From: Candidatus Pelagibacter sp.
GTDB taxonomy: Bacteria > Pseudomonadota > Alphaproteobacteria > Pelagibacterales > Pelagibacteraceae
Direction of reading: 5' to 3'
DNA: 23,131 nt
Assembly (NCBI GenBank): GCA_017880265.1
Contig: JAFJTK010000115.1
Span: forward strand, 1 to 23,131
The translations under genes and the position numbers were made by a program. The notes beneath the pieces are model-generated. The model made no database searches, was not told the DNA's origin, and was given only the letters and a program-made list of their open reading frames with translations. Of this stretch, positions 15,118 through 22,769 are shown in pieces. How positions within the stretch are numbered: the first letter of the stretch is position 1; each line of letters starts with the position of its first letter.

Positions 15118-15150
15118 TGATAATCATTCGCAATGAGAATAATTCTCATT
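15118..15150 (+). promoter_or_regulatory. Fur-like iron box, probably two sites in tandem
   Basis: AATGAGAATAATTCTCATT at 15132-15150 is a perfect 9-1-9 inverted repeat and fits the 7-1-7 Fur-box form (TGAGAAT-A-ATTCTCA, 15134-15148), with one change per half from TGATAAT. A second, weaker 7-1-7 site (TGATAAT-C-ATTCGCA, 15118-15132) ends at 15132, centre-to-centre 16 bases. They lie 24 bases before the ferric-iron binding-protein start codon. A TTGACA at 15092-15097 is a candidate -35, though no good -10 sits at 17 bases; GATAAT at 15119-15124 is 21 bases away. Fur or a related regulator blocking transcription when iron is plentiful is the likely role. Confidence 0.8.
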
Positions 15151-15173
15151 ACCAATTAATCTAAGAAAATTGT

Positions 15174-16190
15174 ATGAAATTTTGGCTAAAAATAATTGTG
15201 ATTTTTTACATGATGACAAATGTATCTATAGCGAATGAAGTTAATATTTTTAGTTCACGACATTACGACTCTGACATTGAGTTATACAAAAAATTTACAG
15301 AAAAAACTGGGATCAAAGTGAATGTAATTTCTGGAAAAGATGCTGCACTTCAAAAAAGAATAACAGAAGAAGGTAAAGACTCTAAAGCAGATTTATATGT
15401 AACTTCAGACGCTGGCAGATTGAGTTTATTTGATAAAAAGGGAATGTTTCAAAATTCCATATCTTCTGTCATAAAACAAAAGGTTCCAGAAAATCTAAGA
15501 AGTGAAAACTGGGTAGCAATATCTAAGAGAGCAAGAATTTTGTTTTATTCTAAAGACAGAGTTAAACAACAAGAGCTGAAAAATTTACGATATGAAGATT
15601 TAGCCAAACCTGAATGGAAAAATAGAATTGTTGTACGTCAATCAAATAATATCTATAATTTATCATGGGTTGCATCACTCATTAGTAACAATGGCATTAA
15701 AGAAACTGAAAAGTGGACAAAAGGGTTAGTTAATAATTTTGCAAGATCTCCAAAAGGTAATGATCGAGCTCAAATTTTAGCGGTAGCTGCTGGAGAGGCT
15801 GATCTTGCTATTGCAAATACTTATTATTATGCATTGATGTTATCTGGTCAGAAAGGAAAAGATCAACAAGAAGCAGCAAAAAAAGTATTACCTTTTTTTC
15901 CTAATTCAAATGACCGTGGAACACATATTAATGTTAGTGGTGTAGGTATTTTAAAAAACTCACCTAATCCAAAAAATGCAATCACGCTTATTGAATTTTT
16001 GTTAACTAAAGAAGCGCAAACACATATTGTAAACAATACTTTTGAATATCCAATTATAGAAGGAGTTGAACCAAATCAATTAATTCAAGATATGGGAAAT
16101 TTTAAGCAGGATTTAAATACTAATGTTAATCAGTATGGATTATATCTAGGTGAAGCGTTAAAAATAATGTTACAAAGTGGCTGGAAGTAA
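15174..16190 (+). CDS. fbpA: Ferric iron ABC transporter, periplasmic substrate-binding protein
   Basis: A 338-residue periplasmic binding protein. Residues 1-20 form a signal peptide with likely cleavage after SIA, leaving NEVNIFSSRHYDSD, which matches the start of FutA/FbpA-type ferric-binding proteins; His30 and Tyr31 in SRHYD are candidate first-lobe iron ligands. The tyrosine cluster Y217-Y218-Y219 (ANTYYYALML) contains the paired tyrosines that hold Fe(III) in this family. A second lobe block, FFPNSNDRGTHINVSGVGI, follows. The gene sits behind a Fur-like operator and is followed after three bases by the permease, so the three-gene operon is an iron-repressed ferric importer. SAR11 literature names an equivalent gene sfuC that responds to iron limitation, as I recall it. 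Confidence 0.93.
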   Translation: MKFWLKIIVIFYMMTNVSIANEVNIFSSRHYDSDIELYKKFTEKTGIKVNVISGKDAALQKRITEEGKDSKADLYVTSDAGRLSLFDKKGMFQNSISSVIKQKVPENLRSENWVAISKRARILFYSKDRVKQQELKNLRYEDLAKPEWKNRIVVRQSNNIYNLSWVASLISNNGIKETEKWTKGLVNNFARSPKGNDRAQILAVAAGEADLAIANTYYYALMLSGQKGKDQQEAAKKVLPFFPNSNDRGTHINVSGVGILKNSPNPKNAITLIEFLLTKEAQTHIVNNTFEYPIIEGVEPNQLIQDMGNFKQDLNTNVNQYGLYLGEALKIMLQSGWK

Positions 16191-16193
16191 AAA

Positions 16194-17804
16194 ATGCTAA
16201 GTAGATTTAATATCTGGTACCTTAGTTCTTTTTTTATATCTTTAATTGTTGTTGTTCCAATATTAATGATATTTGGAAGTTTCTTTGAAACTACAACAGA
16301 ATACAGTTCTATTTTAAAGGAAACATTTTTATTAGATTATATTTTTAATTCTTTAATACTTTTATTAGGAGTATTGATATTAACTTCTGTTATTGGGATT
16401 GGTTGTGCCTATTTAATTTCATTTTATGATTTCCCAGGAGCAACTTTTTTTAAATGGGCTTTAATTCTATCTTTTGCTGTACCGGCTTACATATATTCAT
16501 ATTCACTAACTGCTTTTTTTGAAAATTTTGGAACAGCTTACTCTTTATTAAAAGGTTTATTTGGTGAGGGTAATTATAACAATTATATACCTAAATTTGA
16601 TGGAATGATTGGAGCAATTATATCAATATCTTTTTCTATTTTTGGATATGTGTATGTGCTTACTAGAGCTTCATTTCATTATCAGTCTCAAAATCTTATA
16701 GATCTTGGAAAAAACCTTGGATTTTCAAAACAAAAAACATTTCTAAAAATCATTTTACCAGCAGCAAGACCTTCAATTGTTACTGGCCTTTCATTAGTTG
16801 CAATGGAAACATTGTCTGATTTTGGGTCTGTATCTTTCTTTGGAATATCAACTTTAACTACAGGTATTTATAATGCTTGGATTACATTTGATGATTTAAC
16901 TTTAGCAAATAGATTATCATTTTATTTGTTAATTTTTATTTTTTTTCTTTTTTACTTAGAAAATGTTTCAAGACAAAAAGCCCAGTATCACACTCCATCA
17001 AAAGGAGGTTTTAAGACTAAAACAAAAATTAAATTAAAGGGTTATAAATCTATAATTGCTTTTAGTATATGTGCATTAGTTTTTTGTATTAGTTTTATCT
17101 TTCCAGTTACTCAAATGTCTTATTGGACATATTTATTTCCAAAATATTTAATTGAACTAAATTTATTAGAATTATTATTCAATACATTATTGCTAGTATT
17201 TTTGTCTTGTTTTGTTTTAATATTACTTAGTTTCATATCTAATTACGGAAACCGTATTACTAAAAGTAAATTGCTTCAAACACTAACAACATTTTCAATT
17301 TCAGGATATGCCATGCCTGGAGTAATTTTAGCAGTTGCATATATTTCATTTATTTCATTTATAAATGAAAGTTTATTAGTAAATTTTAATATTAAATCCT
17401 TTTTTATAGGATCCATTTTTGGATTAGTAATAGTTTATTTTGTAAGATTTTATTCTTTAGCTAACAATGGAATCAAATCTGGTTACCTTAAGATCAATTA
17501 TTCTATAGATGAAAGCGCTTACCTTTTAGGCTATTCAAAAATTAAAACTTTTAAAAATATTCATTTACCTTTTTTAAGAAACTCAGTTTTTTTAGTTATT
17601 ATATTGCTATCAATTGAAATTGTTAAAGAACTACCTATTACTCTTATTATGAGACCATTTAATTTTGATACATTTGCAACTACAGCTTATACTTTTGCAT
17701 CACAAGATCTCCTTGAGGGTGCAGCTGCTCCTGCTATTATTTTAATATTAATTTCAAGTGTTTTTATTTTACTAACATCAAGATATATTTTAAAGGAACA
17801 ATAA
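16194..17804 (+). CDS. fbpB: Ferric iron ABC transporter, fused permease
   Basis: Inner-membrane permease of 536 residues with about twelve helices, made of two tandem binding-protein-dependent permease domains as is normal for FbpB/SfuB. Each half has an EAA loop contacting the ATPase: DLGKNLGFSKQKTFLKIILP (about 170-189) in the first and AYLLGYSKIKTFKNIHLP (about 441-458) in the second. A basic cytoplasmic linker near residues 260-285 separates the halves. The start follows the fbpA stop by three bases, and its stop overlaps the fbpC start (TAATG), as expected for equal subunit supply. Confidence 0.93.
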   Translation: MLSRFNIWYLSSFFISLIVVVPILMIFGSFFETTTEYSSILKETFLLDYIFNSLILLLGVLILTSVIGIGCAYLISFYDFPGATFFKWALILSFAVPAYIYSYSLTAFFENFGTAYSLLKGLFGEGNYNNYIPKFDGMIGAIISISFSIFGYVYVLTRASFHYQSQNLIDLGKNLGFSKQKTFLKIILPAARPSIVTGLSLVAMETLSDFGSVSFFGISTLTTGIYNAWITFDDLTLANRLSFYLLIFIFFLFYLENVSRQKAQYHTPSKGGFKTKTKIKLKGYKSIIAFSICALVFCISFIFPVTQMSYWTYLFPKYLIELNLLELLFNTLLLVFLSCFVLILLSFISNYGNRITKSKLLQTLTTFSISGYAMPGVILAVAYISFISFINESLLVNFNIKSFFIGSIFGLVIVYFVRFYSLANNGIKSGYLKINYSIDESAYLLGYSKIKTFKNIHLPFLRNSVFLVIILLSIEIVKELPITLIMRPFNFDTFATTAYTFASQDLLEGAAAPAIILILISSVFILLTSRYILKEQ

Positions 17805-18862
17805 TGAATAATTTTTTTGAAATAGACAATGTTACTTTTATTGCAAGTAAAAAAAATAAAGTTAGTAATGTAACGCTTAAAATTGAAAATGAGGGTGATG
17901 TAGTTTGTTTATTAGGTCCATCGGGTATAGGAAAAACTACTATCTTAAGAACTATTGCCGGATTAGAAAAGATTACTTCAGGAAAAATAACACTTAATGG
18001 TAAAATTATATCTTCAAATAATAATCACATAGAACCAGAAAATAGAAACATATCTTTATCTTTTCAGGATAATTCTTTATTTCCTCATTATGACGTAAAA
18101 GATAATATTAAATTTGGTTTAGAAAGAAATAAAAGAAAAACTAAGCGTCTTAAATTCGATTATATAATTAAGTTTCTACATCTTGAAAACATTTTATCAA
18201 AATATCCGCATCAAATTAGCTCGGGCGAAGCTCAACGAGCTGCACTTGCAAGATCATTGCTTTCAATGCCTGATTTATTGTTATTAGACGAACCATTATC
18301 TAATATTGATCAAAATTTTAAGGAAGAAATACAAGTAAAATTAAAGCAATTACTTAGAGAGTACAAAATAACAACCATTATTGTAACTCATGACTCTTAT
18401 GAAGCTTTTTACTTAGGCAATAAATGTGGAATTATCTTAGACGGACAGCTTAAACAATTTGATGATCCTTATAATGTATACCATTTTCCAAATTCTATCG
18501 AGGTAGTTAATTTTTTAAACAGAGGAATACTAGTTCCTGCAACCGTTATTGATGAAAAATCTTTAGAAAATAAAGATCTTGGATTAATTGAAGGAGATTT
18601 TGTTAAACACTATCCTAAAGGCTCTAAAGTTAAATTGCTACTTCAGCCTGAAGATTTAGAACATGATGATAAAAGCAATCTCAATTTAGAAGTCGTAGAT
18701 AGAAAATTTAGAGGAACGAATTTTATTTATACTTTGAAAACAAAAAGTGATTTGTTGATTCCAGTTTTCGTACATTCACATCATGTTCATCAACATGAAG
18801 TTGAGGAAAAATTTGGGATTAAAAGACCTATTCATATTGATCATATTGTTTGTTTTGACTAA
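17804..18862 (+). CDS. fbpC: Ferric iron ABC transporter, ATP-binding protein
   Basis: A 352-residue ATPase of the iron/sulfate/polyamine importer type. Walker A is GPSGIGKTT (38-46; the usual serine is isoleucine at 42), the Q-loop glutamine is Q88, the signature is ISSGEAQ (138-144, an atypical form of LSGGQ), Walker B is LLLLDEP (158-164), the D-loop SNID follows, and the switch histidine is H196. The C-terminal part (about 245-352) is a TOBE-like domain ending in a histidine-rich stretch (HSHHVHQHEVEEKFGIKRPI). It completes the importer with the two genes upstream. AzlC begins only 11 bases after its stop. Confidence 0.94.
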   Translation: MNNFFEIDNVTFIASKKNKVSNVTLKIENEGDVVCLLGPSGIGKTTILRTIAGLEKITSGKITLNGKIISSNNNHIEPENRNISLSFQDNSLFPHYDVKDNIKFGLERNKRKTKRLKFDYIIKFLHLENILSKYPHQISSGEAQRAALARSLLSMPDLLLLDEPLSNIDQNFKEEIQVKLKQLLREYKITTIIVTHDSYEAFYLGNKCGIILDGQLKQFDDPYNVYHFPNSIEVVNFLNRGILVPATVIDEKSLENKDLGLIEGDFVKHYPKGSKVKLLLQPEDLEHDDKSNLNLEVVDRKFRGTNFIYTLKTKSDLLIPVFVHSHHVHQHEVEEKFGIKRPIHIDHIVCFD

Positions 18863-18873
18863 TTACTAATTAA

Positions 18874-19572
18874 ATGGAAAGCAAATTAAATTTATTTACT
18901 AAAGGCATTATAGATGTTCTGCCTTTATTAATTCCAGTAGTCCCCTTTGGAATTATATTAGGAGCAATTGGAATAGAATTAGGATTTACGCCGTTAGAGA
19001 CTTTTGCAACTTCTTTTATTATATTTGGAGGAGCGTCACAGATTGTATTTTTACAGTTATTTTCTGGAGGTGCGTCCTCATTAATTGTAATTACTTCAAC
19101 CTTTGTTGTTAATTCACGTCATTTATTGTATGGTGCAAGCTTAAGTGAATACTTAAACAAACTTTCCTTAAGTTGGAAAATTTTATTATCTTATCTTTTA
19201 ACAGATCAAGCATATGCAGTATCTAACGTTTATTTTGAAAAAAATAAAAACACTAAATTAAAACATTATTATTTATTAGGCTCAGGATTTAGTCTTTGGT
19301 TTGTTTGGCAGCTATTCACCTTAGTTGGAATTTTTTTAGGCTCAATTGTTCCTGAAGAGTTAGGTCTTGCTTATACAATTCCTCTTACATTTATTTCGTT
19401 GTTAGTAAGCTATTTTCGAAGAATTGATCATCTAATGATTATTTTAATATCAGGCAGTCTATCTATTCTGCTTTATAATGCTCCTCTAAAATCATATATA
19501 ATTTTATCTAGTTTTACTGCGTTACTAGCAGCATTTATTTTAATTTTTCTAAAAACTAAGGAATCTAAATGA
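18874..19572 (+). CDS. azlC: AzlC family branched-chain amino acid exporter subunit
   Basis: A 232-residue inner-membrane protein with about six hydrophobic segments. The AzlC signature is present near the N-terminus: PLLIPVVPFGIILGAIG (17-33) and SFIIFGGASQIVFLQLFSGG (47-66), followed by VVNSRHLLYGASLS, the conserved NxRH(L/V)LY block (about 80-93). AzlC works with AzlD to export branched-chain amino acids or similar compounds. It begins 11 bases after fbpC, so it may be carried on the iron-regulated transcript. The last four bases overlap the azlD start (ATGA). Confidence 0.9.
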   Translation: MESKLNLFTKGIIDVLPLLIPVVPFGIILGAIGIELGFTPLETFATSFIIFGGASQIVFLQLFSGGASSLIVITSTFVVNSRHLLYGASLSEYLNKLSLSWKILLSYLLTDQAYAVSNVYFEKNKNTKLKHYYLLGSGFSLWFVWQLFTLVGIFLGSIVPEELGLAYTIPLTFISLLVSYFRRIDHLMIILISGSLSILLYNAPLKSYIILSSFTALLAAFILIFLKTKESK

Positions 19573-19877
19573 TTTGGTATGGAATCATAATTTCTGGAAT
19601 TTTAAATTTTCTTACCAAATTTTTATCTTTATCTTATTTTGACACAAGTAAAATGAGTCCAAAGATAAAACAAATTCTAAGTTATGTACCTTCAGCTGTA
19701 TTTCCTGCAATAATTTTTCCAGGAATTTTTATTGATATAAATGGGTCGTTAGATTTAGAAAATAATCCAAAAATCCTTGCGTCGGTGATAGCAGTGATTA
19801 TTGGTGTGTTCAGTAAGAATATTTTAGCTACTATTTTTGGTGGTTTAACTGCATATTGGTTCTTAATATTTATTTAA
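19569..19877 (+). CDS. azlD: AzlD family branched-chain amino acid exporter subunit
   Basis: A small membrane protein of 102 residues with about four hydrophobic helices and an ILSYVPSAVFPAIIFPGIF segment (38-56), characteristic of the AzlD family. It is the usual partner of AzlC, and the ATGA overlap with azlC indicates coupled translation. A GTG-started EamA-type transporter follows 16 bases later. Confidence 0.88.
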   Translation: MIWYGIIISGILNFLTKFLSLSYFDTSKMSPKIKQILSYVPSAVFPAIIFPGIFIDINGSLDLENNPKILASVIAVIIGVFSKNILATIFGGLTAYWFLIFI

Positions 19878-19893
19878 AAATAAAAATCCATTA

Positions 19894-20784
19894 GTGAAAA
19901 AAAAGATATTCAATAACGAACTATTAGGAATCTTGTACATGATTTTATGTCAATTTTCTTTTGCAACAAATGATGCGATGGTGAAGTATGTTTATCAAAG
20001 TTACAATGAAATTTTTGTTCTAAATCAAATTATATTTCTAAGAGGAATATTTGCTCTTTTTTTTATTGGATTATTTTTATTTTTTAAAAAAAAATTAGAT
20101 TTTAAAATTATTTTTTCGTCTTCTCAATTAACCATAAGAGGATTATTAGAGTCTTTTGCAGCTATTTGTTTTTTTATTGGTGTTGCAACTTTACCATTTG
20201 GTATGGTTTACGTATTATTAAGCCTTGCACCAATTATTTTAACAACCTTTGGAGCTTTATTTCTAAATGAAAAAGTACGATGGAGAAGGTGGACAGCAGT
20301 AATTCTAGGTTTTGCTGGAGTGGTGGTTGTAATTAATCCTAGTGAGTTAAAATTTGGATATTTTTTTATATTTCCATTAATGGCTGCAATACTTTTATCG
20401 TTTAGAGATATGTATACAAAAAAAATAAAAGGAAATTTTCATAGTTTACAAATTGCATTTGTGACATGCTTAGTGGTTACAATTTTTTTTGGGTTATTAA
20501 GTTTATATAAAATTTATATTTTTAATTTAAATGAACTGATAATACTATTTGTGTCATCATTTTTTTTATCATTAGGTTATATTTTTTCTATAGCAACTAT
20601 TAAGATTGCCTTAGTTTCTGTAACTTCAACTTTTAGATATTCAGTAATTATATGGGGAATTTTATACGGATATTTTTATTTCAATGAAATTCCAAATACG
20701 AACACATATATTGGAGCAGTCATGATTGTAATAAGTGGATTGATAATTATTTCTCGTCAAAAAAAATTAGGTAAAATCAAATAA
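19894..20784 (+). CDS. DMT superfamily transporter (EamA family)
   Basis: A 296-residue inner-membrane transporter with about ten helices arranged as two EamA repeats. The first repeat runs from about residue 7 to 140, with SFATNDAMVKYVYQSY, LRGIFALFF and the end motif LNEKVRWRRWTAVILGFAGVVVV; the second runs from about 150 to 288, with SLGYIFSIATI and a final YFNEIPNTNTYIGAVMIVISGL. Family members export metabolites or exchange amino acids and nucleosides, and the substrate cannot be read here. The start is GTG at 19894; there is no clear Shine-Dalgarno sequence. A 77-base gap follows. Confidence 0.88.
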   Translation: MKKKIFNNELLGILYMILCQFSFATNDAMVKYVYQSYNEIFVLNQIIFLRGIFALFFIGLFLFFKKKLDFKIIFSSSQLTIRGLLESFAAICFFIGVATLPFGMVYVLLSLAPIILTTFGALFLNEKVRWRRWTAVILGFAGVVVVINPSELKFGYFFIFPLMAAILLSFRDMYTKKIKGNFHSLQIAFVTCLVVTIFFGLLSLYKIYIFNLNELIILFVSSFFLSLGYIFSIATIKIALVSVTSTFRYSVIIWGILYGYFYFNEIPNTNTYIGAVMIVISGLIIISRQKKLGKIK

Positions 20785-20861
20785 TTTTAAAATCAAAGAA
20801 ATTAAAATTTGAGTAATAATTTAATAGAATTGATTTATAAAAAGTATATAAGCCCCATCAA
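20785..20861. other. AT-rich intergenic spacer before the rhodanese gene
   Basis: Seventy-seven bases with no ORF of note. TATATA at 20845-20850 could be a -10 box for the rhodanese gene, putting the transcript start close to ATG 20862; no good -35 is visible, and there is no Shine-Dalgarno sequence before the start. Confidence 0.3.
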
Positions 20862-21254
20862 ATGACTCTTGAAATTACTTGTACTGAATTACTTGAACTA
20901 TCAAAAAAAAATAAGGGAGCAACTTTACTTGATGTTAGAACGGAAGCAGAGTGGAATTTAGATGGAAAACCTAATGGTAAAGAACTTGGTTTAAACACAT
21001 ATTTTATCTCATATTTACTCGATACTAAAAATGGAAGGGAGCCAAATCCAGATTTTGAAGCTACTGTTGAGAAATTGGATATTGATAAAAATAAAGTAGT
21101 TTTTGTAATGTGTAAAAGTGGAATGAGATCATCAAAAGTAGCACAGATTTTAGATCAAAAAGGCTACAAGACATATAGTGTGATAAATGGTTTTGTTTGC
21201 TCTGAAGAAGTAAAACCTAGTTGTTGGAAAACATCTGGATTGCCAACACTTTAA
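20862..21254 (+). CDS. Single-domain rhodanese (sulfurtransferase-like)
   Basis: A 130-residue rhodanese-fold protein. The substrate-loop strand LLDVRTEAEW (22-31) and the active-site loop CKSGMRS, with Cys84 as the persulfide-carrying residue, are clear. An extra region ends with Cys113 and Cys121 (VCSEEVKPSCW), which I cannot assign. No signal peptide is seen, so it acts in the cytosol. It is followed 41 bases later by a persulfide dioxygenase-rhodanese fusion, so the pair likely handles sulfane sulfur together. Confidence 0.9.
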   Translation: MTLEITCTELLELSKKNKGATLLDVRTEAEWNLDGKPNGKELGLNTYFISYLLDTKNGREPNPDFEATVEKLDIDKNKVVFVMCKSGMRSSKVAQILDQKGYKTYSVINGFVCSEEVKPSCWKTSGLPTL

Positions 21255-21260
21255 ATTCTT

Positions 21261-21290
21261 TTGATCATTTTTTCAAATTTAAGTTATAAT
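21261..21290 (+). promoter_or_regulatory. Predicted promoter of the persulfide dioxygenase gene
   Basis: TTGATC at 21261-21266 (four of six to the -35 consensus) and a perfect TATAAT at 21285-21290, with an 18-base spacer. A transcript would begin about 21296-21298, which is the ATG itself, so the mRNA may be leaderless; no Shine-Dalgarno sequence is present. AT-rich DNA produces such matches often, so this needs transcript-start data. Confidence 0.4.
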
Positions 21291-21295
21291 TAATC

Positions 21296-22312
21296 ATGAT
21301 ATTCAGACAGATATTTGACTCTAATTCATTCACTTATACTTACTTAATCTCTTCAGGCATAGGCAGGGAAGCATTGATTATTGATCCTGTATTAGAAAAA
21401 GTAGATCAATATATAAAATTACTAAAAGAATTAGATTTAAAATTAGTTAAAGTTATCGATACCCACATTCACGCAGATCATATTTCAGGGATAGCTGAAC
21501 TAAGAGATAAAACAAATTGTGTAACTGTTATGGGCGACAAAACCCCCGCAGACGTTGTTGCAATGAAAGTTTCTGATGAAGAAACTGTTAAAATAGAAGG
21601 AATAGATTTAAAAGCTTTATACACGCCTGGACATACTTCAGAAAGTTTTAGCTTTTTAATGAAAGATAGAATTTTCACAGGTGATACATTGCTAATTAAA
21701 GGAACAGGAAGAACTGATTTTCAAAATGGCGATCCTAAAGACTCATATAATTCTTTATTTGGTAAATTACTAAAATTACCAGATGATACACTTGTCTATC
21801 CTGCACATGATTACAAAGGAGAAACCGTTAGTACGATACTAGAAGAAAAAAAATTTAACCCTAGACTACAAGTAAACTCAGTTGATGAATATGTTGATAT
21901 AATGAATAATTTAAATTTACCTAATCCAAAAATGATGGATGTCGCGGTACCTAGTAATCTTAATCTTGGAATAGATTTTAATCGTCAAAAAGTTAATAAC
22001 GGTATTGAGCCAGAGCAATTTAATGAAATAAAAAATGATCCTGATGCTATTTTGATAGATCTAAGAGAGCAGATTGAAATAGATAAAGAGGGAATGATTA
22101 AAAATAGCAAAATAGTTCCATTCCCTTCTATGTATGAGTACTTAGATAAAAATAAGGATAAATTAAAAGATAAAAGAATTCTTTTTTATTGTGCACATGG
22201 TCATCGATCAACCTTAGCGGTACAAATATCTAAATCATATAATTTTACTAACTGTTGTCATTTAATTGGTGGATTGAAAAATTGGAAAAAAGAAGGTTTA
22301 GATTTAATTTAA
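21296..22312 (+). CDS. Persulfide dioxygenase-rhodanese fusion (ETHE1-like metallo-beta-lactamase fold)
   Basis: A 338-residue cytosolic enzyme with two domains. The first (about 1-195) is an ETHE1-like metallo-beta-lactamase domain: THIHADH (56-62), His113 in PGHTSES, Asp130 in FTGDTL, GTGRTDFQ (136-143) and His171 in YPAHDY, which together form the mononuclear iron site that oxidises glutathione persulfide to sulfite. The second (about 235-335) is a rhodanese domain with active-site Cys299 in CAHGHRS. Fused persulfide dioxygenase-rhodanese proteins are known in other bacteria. With the rhodanese just upstream it forms a sulfane-sulfur oxidation unit. The start ATG is placed right at a predicted transcript start. 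Confidence 0.9.
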   Translation: MIFRQIFDSNSFTYTYLISSGIGREALIIDPVLEKVDQYIKLLKELDLKLVKVIDTHIHADHISGIAELRDKTNCVTVMGDKTPADVVAMKVSDEETVKIEGIDLKALYTPGHTSESFSFLMKDRIFTGDTLLIKGTGRTDFQNGDPKDSYNSLFGKLLKLPDDTLVYPAHDYKGETVSTILEEKKFNPRLQVNSVDEYVDIMNNLNLPNPKMMDVAVPSNLNLGIDFNRQKVNNGIEPEQFNEIKNDPDAILIDLREQIEIDKEGMIKNSKIVPFPSMYEYLDKNKDKLKDKRILFYCAHGHRSTLAVQISKSYNFTNCCHLIGGLKNWKKEGLDLI

Positions 22313-22322
22313 ATAAGTAATT

Positions 22323-22760
22323 ATGACAGTTTCAACCTTTAATTGGTCTTGTAATCATACTTGGAAAAGAAGTGCCATAAATACAGCGTGGTGTTTATTA
22401 GGTTGTGCAATAGGAGACTTTGGAACTATATTATTTTTTCAGATTACACAAATTCCATGGCCAGTTATAGCTATTATGACCCTGGCAATTTTTAATGGTT
22501 TGATCACAAGTATTATTTTGGAAACCATAATTTTGATAAGACAAAATTTCAAATTTAAAGATGCTTTAAAAACTGCCTTAGGAATGAGTTTTATCTCAAT
22601 GGTCAGTATGGAAATTGCAATGAATTTAACAGACTATCTTTTAACAGGTGGGGCCATGTTAACTTGGTGGGTTGTTCCTATTATGTTAACAGTTGGATTT
22701 TTAACTCCATGGCCTTACAATTATTGGAGATTAAAAAAGTTTGGAATTGCTTGCCATTAA
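22323..22760 (+). CDS. DUF4396 family membrane protein
   Basis: A 145-residue membrane protein with about four hydrophobic helices. Family hallmarks are the early W-HTWKRSAINTAWCLLGCAIGDFG (about 11-33), the middle helix with LAIFNGLITSIILETIILI, the MVSMEIAMN segment (about 97-105, with the conserved glutamate) and the C-terminal PWPYNYWRLKKFGIACH ending in histidine. Function is unknown. Cysteine and histidine residues near both ends could bind copper or another metal, which is speculative. It begins 10 bases after the persulfide dioxygenase gene, suggesting co-transcription. Confidence 0.8.
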   Translation: MTVSTFNWSCNHTWKRSAINTAWCLLGCAIGDFGTILFFQITQIPWPVIAIMTLAIFNGLITSIILETIILIRQNFKFKDALKTALGMSFISMVSMEIAMNLTDYLLTGGAMLTWWVVPIMLTVGFLTPWPYNYWRLKKFGIACH

Positions 22761-22769
22761 AACATACTA

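Noticed and set aside
15080..15173. tRNA or small RNA gene in the largest gap
   Set aside because: No cloverleaf or stable GC-containing fold; the gap is explained by the promoter and Fur-like sites.
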